Shown here: piece by piece, positions 1 through 5,693 of the stretch | How positions within the stretch are numbered: the stretch's first letter is position 1 | Layout of the letters: every line of letters begins with the position of its first letter | The notes under the pieces: generated by a model | Told to the model about the DNA's origin: nothing | Seen by the model: only the letters and a program-made list of their open reading frames with translations | The model's database searches: none | Position numbers and translations under genes: made by a program | NCBI GenBank assembly: GCA_012728535.1 | Contig: JAAYEX010000206.1 | Coordinates: 1 to 5,693 of the forward strand | DNA length: 5,693 nt | Direction of reading: 5' to 3' | Source of the DNA: Clostridiaceae bacterium | Lineage (GTDB): Bacteria > Bacillota > Clostridia > Saccharofermentanales > DTU023

Positions 1-317
1 AGACCGGTATAGGATTCAACGTCGCGCTTGACCCTCTCCTGAATGGTCCAGGCTACCTCAGGCAATACATGACCAAAATCAATGATCGGATAAACTGTAA
101 TGACCACATCATCGGCATCTTCTTTGCGAAAAGAAACACGAACGCCCATGCCTTCGTGTTCCAGGCCGATTACTTCCTTGATATTTGCAACAACACTTCT
201 ATCAAGTGATGACACACCTTCAGTCGCCAAAGCTGCTTCTGCAGCATACTGGGCAATAAAACCACGTGACATGGTTTGTTCGCCCTTGATCGAAACATGT
301 CCTCTTTCTTCAGACAT
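1..317 (-). CDS. Asp23/Gls24 family envelope stress response protein (3' end cut by window edge)
   Basis: My own translation of the minus strand from ATG 317 gives 105 complete codons running off the left edge, with no stop. The N-terminus (MSEERGHVSIKGE, then an Ala-rich helix around residues 18-32 and EGVSSL at 33-38) and the later GVRVSF and DVVITVYPIIDFG strands fit the Asp23/Gls24 (DUF322, YloU/YqhY-like) fold. The segment VLPEVAWTIQERVKRDVES fits its following helix. Proteins of this family are small, usually about 110-180 residues, so most of this one is probably present. Some members are membrane-associated envelope-stress proteins, while YqhY-type members have been linked to fatty-acid synthesis control. 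The sequence does not decide between these. The start lies one base after the efp stop (TAG-C-ATG). The only GGGGAG sits about 20 bases upstream, so translation is probably coupled to efp. No signal peptide or membrane segment is visible. Confidence 0.85.
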   Translation of the reverse strand, partial: MSEERGHVSIKGEQTMSRGFIAQYAAEAALATEGVSSLDRSVVANIKEVIGLEHEGMGVRVSFRKEDADDVVITVYPIIDFGHVLPEVAWTIQERVKRDVESYTG

Positions 318-318
318 G

Positions 319-876
319 CTAGGCCCGTTCTAAATACTCCCCGCTACGAGTGTCAATTCGGATTATGTCTCCGGTTTCAACAAACATGGGAACTTTGATC
401 TCCGCCCCGGTCTCGATTACAACAGTCTTCATTGCACTTTGTGCTGTATCGCCACGTACCGCCGGTTCACTTTGTGTCACCTCCAGCTCTACAGAAATGG
501 GCAGTTCTACCTGCAGGATTTCCCCTTTATAGGTGACAATGTGAGAGACCATGCCTTCTTTTAAAAATCTCAGTGCATCTCCAAGCAGGTCCTGATGAAT
601 CGGCATTTGCTCATAAGTTTCAGTGTTCATGAAATAGTAGAGCTCGCCATCTTTATATATATAAGACATATCCGCACGCTCTAAACGAACCTGCTCGAAC
701 TTCTCTGACGGATTAAAAGTGCGCTCAACAACACTTCCGCTCATCAAATTTCTATATTTTACGCGAACGAAGGCCGAACCTTTTCCAGGTTTTACATGCT
801 GAAACTCAACAACCTGAAAAACATGACCATCCATTTCAAAAGTAACGCCATTCCTAAAATCGCCGGCACTTATCAT
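319..876 (-). CDS. efp: Translation elongation factor P
   Basis: This 185-residue protein has the full length and three-domain layout of bacterial EF-P. An N-terminal KOW-like domain spans about 1-62, the first OB domain about 66-126, and the C-terminal OB domain about 130-185. EF-P binds between the P and E sites of stalled ribosomes and promotes peptide bond formation at consecutive prolines. The tip loop reads KPGKGSAF, placing the usually modified lysine at K32, the position that carries 5-aminopentanol in Bacillus subtilis. The modification here cannot be inferred. The EF-P signature K-x-[AV]-x4-G-x2-[LIV]-x-V-P-x2-[LIV]-x2-G is met exactly at residues 150-169 (K150, G157, V162-P163, G169). 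The start MISAGDFRNG is typical, and a GGAGGG site lies just upstream. It is first in a minus-strand operon with the Asp23 gene, so the operon promoter should lie in the 877-1015 gap. Confidence 0.98.
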   Translation of the reverse strand: MISAGDFRNGVTFEMDGHVFQVVEFQHVKPGKGSAFVRVKYRNLMSGSVVERTFNPSEKFEQVRLERADMSYIYKDGELYYFMNTETYEQMPIHQDLLGDALRFLKEGMVSHIVTYKGEILQVELPISVELEVTQSEPAVRGDTAQSAMKTVVIETGAEIKVPMFVETGDIIRIDTRSGEYLERA

Positions 877-879
877 ATT

Positions 880-885
880 CCCTCC
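880..885 (-). promoter_or_regulatory. Ribosome binding site of efp
   Basis: On the minus strand GGAGGG lies three bases before the efp ATG at 876 (four bases if only GGAGG is counted). The match to anti-Shine-Dalgarno is strong, but the spacing is at the short end. It supports the ATG at 876, which also gives the family-typical N-terminus. Confidence 0.75.
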
Positions 886-903
886 AAATCAAATATTACT
901 GTT

Positions 904-931
904 ATTATGCTTAGAGTTGATAAATTATCAA
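904..931 (-). promoter_or_regulatory. Predicted sigma-A-type promoter for efp operon
   Basis: On the minus strand TTGATA (931-926) is followed after 16 bases by CATAAT (909-904), matching the TTGACA/TATAAT consensus at 5 of 6 positions each. A 17-base spacing with ATAATA (908-903) is the alternative register. The start site would fall near 897, giving a leader of roughly 20 bases that just includes the GGAGGG site. The -35 box lies in the right arm of the palindrome at 915-933. This is prediction by pattern only. Confidence 0.5.
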
Positions 932-933
932 CT
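915..933. repeat. Perfect 19-bp palindrome in the efp/yqeG divergent region
   Basis: AGTTGATAA (915-923) and TTATCAACT (925-933) are exact reverse complements around the central A at 924. The next base pair outwards (G914/T934) does not match. The palindrome covers the TTGATA -35 candidates of both outward promoters. A symmetric 9-bp half-site arrangement of this kind is the usual form of a dimeric regulator's operator, but no regulator is identifiable. The AT-rich arms and lack of a T-tract argue against a terminator. The symmetry may partly arise because two -35 boxes face each other. Confidence 0.6.
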
Positions 934-946
934 TGGTAGACATATT
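917..946 (+). promoter_or_regulatory. Predicted promoter for yqeG-aspartate kinase operon
   Basis: TTGATA (917-922) is followed after 18 bases by CATATT (941-946), a good -35 with a weak -10 (4 of 6). The start site would be near 953, leaving a leader of about 60 bases. A second option is TGCTACAAT at 991-999, which reads as an extended -10 (TGn plus TACAAT, 5 of 6). It lacks a clear -35, and its start site would fall on the ribosome binding site, so I prefer the first. No lysine riboswitch or T-box fits in this short leader. Confidence 0.4.
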
Positions 947-1004
947 CTAGTTCATTAGTAACACTGTCGCAAGCAATGGATGAGCACAGCTGCTACAATG
1001 ATCC

Positions 1005-1009
1005 GGAGG
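1005..1009 (+). promoter_or_regulatory. Ribosome binding site of yqeG
   Basis: GGAGG lies six bases before the ATG at 1016, an optimal arrangement that fixes this start. Confidence 0.8.
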
Positions 1010-1015
1010 TAAATA

Positions 1016-1573
1016 ATGATAAAAAGCTTAAGAGAGAAAGTAAGAAAATCCTTTTTTCCTGATAAAACTGTTGAAGCGGTAATCGATATTGACTTTGAGG
1101 CTTTAAAACGTCAAGGTTTTCGTGTTATTTTGTTGGATATTGATAACACACTGGTTCCTCATGGGACACACTCAGCAGATGAGTCTGCATTAAAAATCCG
1201 GGACACTCTAGACAATATCGGCCTGGCACCTGTTGTCTGTTCCAATGCAAAGTCAGAGAGGCTGTTTAGTTTCAGCGGATCACTTGATGTTGAATGTATC
1301 AAGGATGCGAAAAAACCGGCTCCTCATGCTATAAATGATTTTATGCAGCGTAATGATATTAAAGCTGATGAGATAATAATGATCGGAGACCAGCTAATCA
1401 CTGATGTTTTGGCTGCAAGGCGAGCAGGCATTCCGGTGATCCTTTGTGAACCGATCAGCAAGAAAGAAGTATTCTATGTCAGATTAAAACGACCTCTGGA
1501 AAGACTTCTCGTTTGGATTGGCGGCAAAGATATATTTAATGCCCTCAGGGAGGTTAAGATTGATAGTTTGTAA
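1016..1573 (+). CDS. yqeG: YqeG family HAD IIIA-type phosphatase
   Basis: This 185-residue cytoplasmic protein has HAD phosphatase motifs in the right order. Motif I is DIDNT at 41-45, with D41 the expected nucleophile and D43 the acid/base. Motif II is VVCSN around S76. Motif III is the lysine in AKKPAP (K100 by comparison with the ARKP of YqeG). Motif IV is GDQLITD at 124-130 (D125, D130). The opening FFPDKTVEAVIDIDFEALKRQG and the GDQLxTDVLxxxRxG stretch are characteristic of the YqeG subgroup, whose physiological substrate is not established to my knowledge. Length is normal for the family, with no cap domain insertion. It heads a two-gene operon; its last 14 bases overlap the start of the aspartate kinase, suggesting coupled translation. 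In Bacillus yqeG sits beside the GTPase gene yqeH and aroE, so this neighbourhood differs. Activity on a phosphate ester is a family inference. Confidence 0.92.
   Translation: MIKSLREKVRKSFFPDKTVEAVIDIDFEALKRQGFRVILLDIDNTLVPHGTHSADESALKIRDTLDNIGLAPVVCSNAKSERLFSFSGSLDVECIKDAKKPAPHAINDFMQRNDIKADEIIMIGDQLITDVLAARRAGIPVILCEPISKKEVFYVRLKRPLERLLVWIGGKDIFNALREVKIDSL
1547..1553 (+). promoter_or_regulatory. Ribosome binding site that selects the TTG start of aspartate kinase
   Basis: AGGGAGG lies inside the end of yqeG, six bases before TTG 1560. The in-frame ATG at 1518 has no comparable site upstream, and translation from it would add 14 residues before the conserved family N-terminus. This site is the main evidence for choosing TTG. 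Confidence 0.8.
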
Positions 1574-2924
1574 ATTTGGCGGATCATCACTGGCCAGCGC
1601 CGGACAAATAAGAAAAGCCTGCTCCATTTTTTTGGATAATTCGGAACGCAGGATTATGATAGTGTCAGCACCGGGCAAACGTTCAGAAGTGCCAGGTGAT
1701 AAAAAGATAACTGATCTTCTAATTGATCTGGCCAATGTTCGCTGGGCCGGACTTGATGGAAATATGGAATTGCTGGCTATAAGTGACCGGCTGTTTTCTT
1801 TAGTCTCCGAACTGGACCTACATCCAAGCATTGCGGATCAGCTTCTGGCTGATGTTGCTCGCAGCAGCGAGGAAACAACAGTACACCACAAAATTTACCG
1901 GGACGGCATTGTAGCCCTGGGAGAAGCTATTTCCGGCCGCATTGTTACAGAATATCTGAATTCAATTGGCGTTAAAGCAAAATTGGTTGATCCGCGAGAT
2001 GCAGGACTGATTTTGTCCTATTATGCGGGTCTCACCCATATTTTGCCTGAGTCTTATGATAATCTCAGCACACTTGCCTCCTCAGAGGAACTGGTTATTT
2101 TTCCCGGATTTTATGGGCGGACTGAAGAAGGAAATACTATCACCTTCTCCCGTGGCGGTTCTGATATAAGCGGAGCTGTGGTCGCTGCAGCAACAGCAGC
2201 TGATCTATATGAAAATTGGACAGATATGGATCACGTATATGTGGCCAACCCCATCTATATAAATGATCCCGAACCGATCAAAGAGTTGAGCTATACCGAA
2301 ATGCGTGAATTAGCGTATATCGGTTTCTCCATCATTCATCCGGAAGCATTGGAACCGCTGTTTACACACAGAATTCCGATCCGTATCGCTAATACGGATA
2401 ACCCTTCAGCAGAAGGTACCATGGTTTTAGCTGAGCGGACACATCTCGACAATGTCATCACCGGCATAGCAGGTAATGACGATTTTTGCACAATAAATAT
2501 TCGACGTGTCTTATTGAACCAGGAACGTGGTATTCTCTTGAAAATTCTGACTATTTTCAATGAACTCGATATTAATATCGAGCATGTGCCGACTGGAATT
2601 GACTCACTTAGCATAATTGTTCGCGGTACGGAATTTTCATTGGAAGATGAAGTAGTGCTGCGCGGTCGCTTACAGGTTGACCTGGGCATGGATGATATTG
2701 AAGTTACACGCAACCTTGCTATTGTCATGATAGTAGGAGAAGGAATGCGAGATACTGTTGGTGTCATTGCAAGGGCTACAGAAGCCATTGCCAGAGAAAA
2801 TATAAGCATTGAAGTTATTATGTCCGACTATCACGAGATCAGCTGTATTTTCATGATGTCAAAATATGAAATGACCCGTGCCATGCACGGGCTTTACAAT
2901 GAATTTTTTCCCGCTACTGGATAG
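1560..2924 (+). CDS. Aspartate kinase, YclM/aspartokinase III type
   Basis: Catalyses ATP-dependent phosphorylation of L-aspartate to aspartyl-4-phosphate, the first step towards diaminopimelate, lysine, threonine and methionine, in the cytoplasm. From TTG 1560 it is 454 residues, which as I recall is the length of B. subtilis YclM, and begins MIVCKFGGSS, placing the nucleotide-binding KFGGSS at 5-10. Other landmarks: VSAPGKR at 35-41, GEAISG at 121-126, FPGFYG at 181-186, TFSRGGSDISG at 195-205, ENWTDMDHVYVANP at 218-231 and NTDNPSAEGT at 278-287. Two ACT regulatory domains follow, about 303-374 and 385-454. It is monofunctional, with no homoserine dehydrogenase fused. ACT domains usually give feedback control by lysine and/or threonine; the effector cannot be read here. 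An in-frame ATG at 1518 would give 468 residues but lacks a ribosome site. The gene overlaps yqeG by 14 bp. lysC or thrD are plausible names, but I cannot choose. Confidence 0.95.
   Translation: MIVCKFGGSSLASAGQIRKACSIFLDNSERRIMIVSAPGKRSEVPGDKKITDLLIDLANVRWAGLDGNMELLAISDRLFSLVSELDLHPSIADQLLADVARSSEETTVHHKIYRDGIVALGEAISGRIVTEYLNSIGVKAKLVDPRDAGLILSYYAGLTHILPESYDNLSTLASSEELVIFPGFYGRTEEGNTITFSRGGSDISGAVVAAATAADLYENWTDMDHVYVANPIYINDPEPIKELSYTEMRELAYIGFSIIHPEALEPLFTHRIPIRIANTDNPSAEGTMVLAERTHLDNVITGIAGNDDFCTINIRRVLLNQERGILLKILTIFNELDINIEHVPTGIDSLSIIVRGTEFSLEDEVVLRGRLQVDLGMDDIEVTRNLAIVMIVGEGMRDTVGVIARATEAIARENISIEVIMSDYHEISCIFMMSKYEMTRAMHGLYNEFFPATG
2875..2891. other. Short GC-rich hairpin in the end of the aspartate kinase gene
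   Basis: CCCGTGC (2875-2881) and GCACGGG (2885-2891) are perfect arms around a CAT loop, inside the last codons of the kinase. On the plus strand six T follow at 2904-2909, twelve bases past the stem, which is too far for a canonical intrinsic terminator. On the minus strand the hairpin lies 37 bases beyond the stop of the convergent gene and is followed by a T-rich but mixed stretch. It could act as a weak bidirectional terminator between convergent genes separated by only three bases, or be a coding coincidence. Confidence 0.3.
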
Positions 2925-2927
2925 TGT

Positions 2928-4802
2928 TCAATATGGACGTTTATTATCAGTAATTATTTGCCTGCCGCTTACAAAATTATTTAGGAAATTAGCCTGCGGA
3001 TTACGGAGCTTGTCTGCCGTTATCTGCTGCCTGTCAATATATACGTAGCCCTGCTTTTGAATCGTATAGGCATAGGGTGTACCGCTGCCTGACTGGAGGA
3101 CAAAACCTGAATTGGCAAGATAGCTTGACAGAAGTGAGTTTGCTTCAACATGGTTCCCGAAGGGAAAGGCATAAATTCTTAGATCAGTGATAAATTCAGC
3201 TATTTCTTCCTGCATGTGTTCAGTGTCCCAACTTAGAGAACTGAGGCTTTGATCCGGAACAGAGATCCTGTTATAAGACTGAGATGCAAAGACCCATTGT
3301 TTGTACTCAAGGCTTGCAAAGATCTCTCTAAGTTTCTCCCGATTTGCTTCGAAATCATTCACTGAATCCAAATAAAAACTTAGGCCGATGCTTTGTGCTT
3401 GATCTCTCATGCGAACAAGGTGCTCACTATTCAGTGGATAGCCCAAAAGACCGTCCGCCCCCGACAACACAATTACAGCTTTTGCGCCATTAAATGTAAA
3501 ATCCGGGTATTCCTGCAAATAGTCTTCTAATATATCAATGGCTGTTGAATTGCTCTGCAGATTCTCTATACCCTGTCGATCCTGAATCACACCGAGAACG
3601 TTGGACTCCTCATCCAGATCCAGCCGTGAGCAGATTCCGCTTTCGACCCTTTGTGGAGTGAAGTAAAAATCATCCAAAAAGATTAAAAGAGGTTTCTTGC
3701 CTGAAGGGATCAAGACACGCTGGAAGTTGCCGGCTTCATCAACTATCTCATTGCCGTTGATAAGAACATAATCATTTTCATATAGCGCTTCCAGTAAGAG
3801 TCGGAATTCTGCAGCAGTAAGCAAATCCTCATTTGCCCTGTCAGCGAAAACATCATTGTCAAAAGCGCGCTCTGAATCAGCAATGATAGGTTTAACAGAT
3901 ATAGCCTCTATGGGGTCACTCCAATAGATTAATTTGCTTGGAACCATCTTGTCTGTGAGATTTTTAGCCTGTATTAATTCTTCTCTGTCAGGAAAATAAA
4001 AGTCTATAGACCTAATAATCAAGCTGGCATCATAGAGTCTTCCCTGCTCGATTAATCGCTGTATTTCGGGCATGCGCAGAAGGTAGAGACTATCCAGCGC
4101 TTCCATTCTGAGATCCTCCAGTATGTGATCCAAGGAGCGCATACGGGAGTATTCTGAATCGCCTAAACTCTCAAATGCATCTGCAGAAGCACTGTATTCT
4201 CCCTGCTGTAGAAGTTGATATGCAGGCTCAAGTGCAGTTTTGAAATCACGGATCAAAACAAACTCATTGACCTGCTCGCTAAGAAATCTCTTGAATTCCG
4301 GTACAGGATAAAGAGTTTCCAAAAAATGAATGTACTCAGCTTCACTGATAACGTCCAGCACATAATCCTTAAGTACATCTTCAATCACTTCCAGGCTGTC
4401 ATCACCCACGATAGACATGCTGAGGGAGAGTCTTTCAGCTTCCTCAGATGAGAGAGAATTGCCTCTTAAAACAGACTCAATCAATGATTGTGAATAAGTT
4501 GACAGTTGAATTTCAATCTTGTCTCTTATGAGGATGGCATCAGCCAATTCTGCAGAATTATCTCCCGAATCCGCTCCATCTGCAATAATCTTTTGTGCTT
4601 GTCCATGGATTGAGATAATTTCTTCAAAATCGGAATGTTCCAGAGCTTTGTCATAAGCTAGCTGGAAATCATACGGTTCTAAACTCTTCCTAAGAAGAAA
4701 GAAAAGAAGCAAAGCAATAACAAGAACAGCAATGCTCCAAAAAGCGATTGTTCTCAGTTTCTTTTGTCTATAAGGGCCGGTGAAAAACTTTACTTTTCTC
4801 AT
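2928..4802 (-). CDS. Membrane-anchored protein with degenerate polysaccharide-deacetylase-like domain
   Basis: This 624-residue protein has a basic N-terminus (RKVKFF, RQKKLR), then one hydrophobic segment at about 18-37. It should sit in the membrane with the rest outside; there is no cleavable signal or lipobox. Residues about 41-290 are helical and acidic, with stretches such as LLQQGEYSASADAFESLGD (198-216) that look TPR-like. From about 290 it resembles clostridial NodB-like deacetylases: ADSERAFDND (308-317), KKPLLIFLDD (369-378), YPDFTFNGAKAVIVLSG (432-448), WVFASQSYNR (503-512) and IYAFPFG (543-549). Active relatives have a His-x3-His metal site in the WVFAS position; here these are Q508 and R512, and the usual DDG/DDV is DDF. 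I therefore infer loss of metal-dependent deacetylase activity and perhaps a binding role on cell-wall glycan. It starts two bases after the topoisomerase gene, without a clear Shine-Dalgarno, so translation may be coupled. Fold assignment is moderately sure; function unknown. Confidence 0.7.
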   Translation of the reverse strand: MRKVKFFTGPYRQKKLRTIAFWSIAVLVIALLLFFLLRKSLEPYDFQLAYDKALEHSDFEEIISIHGQAQKIIADGADSGDNSAELADAILIRDKIEIQLSTYSQSLIESVLRGNSLSSEEAERLSLSMSIVGDDSLEVIEDVLKDYVLDVISEAEYIHFLETLYPVPEFKRFLSEQVNEFVLIRDFKTALEPAYQLLQQGEYSASADAFESLGDSEYSRMRSLDHILEDLRMEALDSLYLLRMPEIQRLIEQGRLYDASLIIRSIDFYFPDREELIQAKNLTDKMVPSKLIYWSDPIEAISVKPIIADSERAFDNDVFADRANEDLLTAAEFRLLLEALYENDYVLINGNEIVDEAGNFQRVLIPSGKKPLLIFLDDFYFTPQRVESGICSRLDLDEESNVLGVIQDRQGIENLQSNSTAIDILEDYLQEYPDFTFNGAKAVIVLSGADGLLGYPLNSEHLVRMRDQAQSIGLSFYLDSVNDFEANREKLREIFASLEYKQWVFASQSYNRISVPDQSLSSLSWDTEHMQEEIAEFITDLRIYAFPFGNHVEANSLLSSYLANSGFVLQSGSGTPYAYTIQKQGYVYIDRQQITADKLRNPQANFLNNFVSGRQIITDNKRPY

Positions 4803-4804
4803 CT

Positions 4805-5693
4805 TTAATCAATCAAACTAAGTTGCCGCCCTTCAAGCGTCTTTTCCCTGATATAGCGACCGGAACCCGGAAGTGTCTGCACCCGGTAGTATGTTTCATC
4901 TTCTATTTCTCCCCTGATCTGCTCTAGTGGCACAACTTTAACTATAGGATCTTTTTTAGCACCGCGAATTACAGCAGTTCCCTGAGCAGATCTCGTTATT
5001 TTCCGGGTCAGTTGAGAACTGTCAAAAATCAGCATCTTGCCTTTCTCAGTTTGCAAGGCGAAGCTGGGATCCTGGTCTTCTGCCCGGAAGCGGATTAATC
5101 TTATTTCTGAAGAATCGCTGAAAGCCTTAATCAGTTTCCTGCGATTTTGTTTTGTCTCATAGTGACTGGCGTCAAATCGAACACCCTTACCATTAGCAAA
5201 AACAGCAATAAATTCACCTTCAAATGGCTCAGTTGCAGCGTGAACGCAGACAACCCGTTCCTCTGCTTCCAGTTCCAGAAGGTTAGGAGTATATTCTCCA
5301 AGCAAGGACGGCCTTGAATCCTCAATCTCCCAGGCCATCATTTTGTAAGCGTTTGCCTTATCCGTAAGAAAAATGAGTTCTGATTGATTGGTGGCATCCT
5401 CTTCAATAATTATTCGATCGTTTTCTTTAAGTTTTAGATCAAAGTTGACACGCAATGATGTTAGAGCCAGTTTCTTAAAGTAGCCTTCTTCAGTCAGGAA
5501 AATTCGGATATTGTAGTCTGGAATCAAATCCGTAACTTCCGGAACTTCAATATCATCAGGATCAATAAGTCTGGTACGCCGTTCACGGCCATATTTTTTT
5601 GAAAGATCTTTCAACTGATCAGAAATAAGTTTTCTTTGACGCCTGGCACTATTCTCCAGCTTCTCCAGATCCTCAATTTCGACCATCAAATCC
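4805..5693 (-). CDS. parC: DNA topoisomerase IV/gyrase subunit A, C-terminal part (5' end beyond window)
   Basis: The frame is open to the right edge, so this is the last ~295 residues of a larger protein; the apparent TTG/ATG starts at 5689 and 5686 are internal. Numbering from the codon at 5689, residues 4-40 form the end of the coiled-coil region, IEDLEKLENSARRQRKLI then KKYGRERRTRLI, a hallmark of GyrA/ParC just before the C-terminal domain. Residues about 58-258 make beta-pinwheel blades: IRIFLTEEGYFKKL (61-74), SELIFLTDKANAYKM (103-117), EFIAVFANGKGVRFD (159-173) and SFALQTEKGKMLIFD (209-223). The domain wraps DNA while subunit A cuts and rejoins both strands. No GyrA box (QxRGGxG) is present, which favours a ParC-like subunit over gyrase A; the partner B-subunit gene should lie upstream, off the window. 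The protein ends RQLSLID. As I recall, several clostridial ParC-like proteins share this blade pattern and tail. Gene name is tentative; family is firm. Confidence 0.88.
   Translation of the reverse strand, partial: DLMVEIEDLEKLENSARRQRKLISDQLKDLSKKYGRERRTRLIDPDDIEVPEVTDLIPDYNIRIFLTEEGYFKKLALTSLRVNFDLKLKENDRIIIEEDATNQSELIFLTDKANAYKMMAWEIEDSRPSLLGEYTPNLLELEAEERVVCVHAATEPFEGEFIAVFANGKGVRFDASHYETKQNRRKLIKAFSDSSEIRLIRFRAEDQDPSFALQTEKGKMLIFDSSQLTRKITRSAQGTAVIRGAKKDPIVKVVPLEQIRGEIEDETYYRVQTLPGSGRYIREKTLEGRQLSLID

Noticed and set aside
100..333. 77-codon open frame on the plus strand
   Set aside because: It lies antisense to the Asp23-family gene, which has clear family similarity; the plus-strand peptide is low-complexity, Ser/Thr-rich and has no ribosome site.
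877..1015. Lysine riboswitch or T-box leader controlling aspartate kinase
   Set aside because: The gap is only 139 bp and shared with a divergent promoter; I see no T-box sequence and no terminator/antiterminator pair.
1484..1831. 115-codon open frame on the minus strand across the yqeG/aspartate kinase junction
   Set aside because: It is antisense to two well-supported genes and has no recognisable domain.
2336..2809. 157-codon open frame on the minus strand within aspartate kinase
   Set aside because: It is fully antisense to conserved kinase and ACT-domain codons; its Ser/Arg/Ile-rich composition is typical of a shadow frame.
4215..4451. 78-codon plus-strand frame inside the deacetylase-like gene
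   Set aside because: It is antisense to a continuous 624-codon frame and has no motif or ribosome site of its own.
5131..5325. 64-codon minus-strand frame inside the topoisomerase tail
   Set aside because: It is an alternate frame over conserved pinwheel blades; the main frame carries all recognisable family sequence.
5684..5689. Possible start codons TTG/ATG for a stand-alone 293-294-residue protein
   Set aside because: The frame stays open to the window edge, and the sequence begins within the GyrA/ParC coiled-coil region, so these are internal codons of a longer gene.

Overview
The window looks like ordinary chromosomal backbone from a low-to-moderate GC Gram-positive bacterium, most likely a member of the Clostridia (Bacillota). 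Four things support this: an elongation factor P gene followed directly by an Asp23/Gls24 gene, a YqeG-type HAD phosphatase, a 454-residue aspartate kinase of the Bacillus YclM (aspartokinase III) type, and a type IIA topoisomerase A-subunit tail of the kind seen in clostridial ParC-like proteins. Strong GGAGG Shine-Dalgarno sites and very tight gene packing fit too. The species cannot be read from the sequence. I see no tRNA, rRNA, CRISPR array, transposon or phage gene.

Layout from left to right. (1) Positions 1-876, minus strand: efp, then an Asp23/Gls24 gene that starts one base after the efp stop and runs off the left edge. (2) Positions 877-1015: a 139-bp divergent intergenic region. 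It holds a perfect 19-bp palindrome (915-933) whose two arms each carry a TTGATA -35-like box, one per strand, so the outward promoters appear to overlap. (3) Positions 1016-2924, plus strand: yqeG and an aspartate kinase overlapping by 14 bp. The kinase most likely starts at TTG 1560 rather than at the longer upstream ATG. (4) Positions 2928-5693, minus strand and convergent with the kinase: the C-terminal part of a topoisomerase IV/gyrase A subunit entering from the right edge. Two bases after it begins a 624-residue membrane-anchored protein with a polysaccharide-deacetylase-like C-terminal domain.

How the genes fit together. EF-P rescues ribosomes stalled at polyproline, and Asp23-like proteins are linked to the envelope. 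In many Bacillota this pair lies close to nusB, so transcription and translation genes may continue beyond the left edge. Aspartate kinase opens the lysine/threonine/methionine/diaminopimelate pathway. Its pairing with a YqeG phosphatase has no obvious metabolic logic. The topoisomerase and the surface protein form an equally mixed operon.

The most interesting points are the apparent loss of both metal-binding histidines in the deacetylase-like protein, the overlapping divergent promoters on a palindrome, and the QLSLI sequence at the very C-terminus of the topoisomerase subunit, which resembles a sliding-clamp-binding motif. I found no convincing new multi-gene system.
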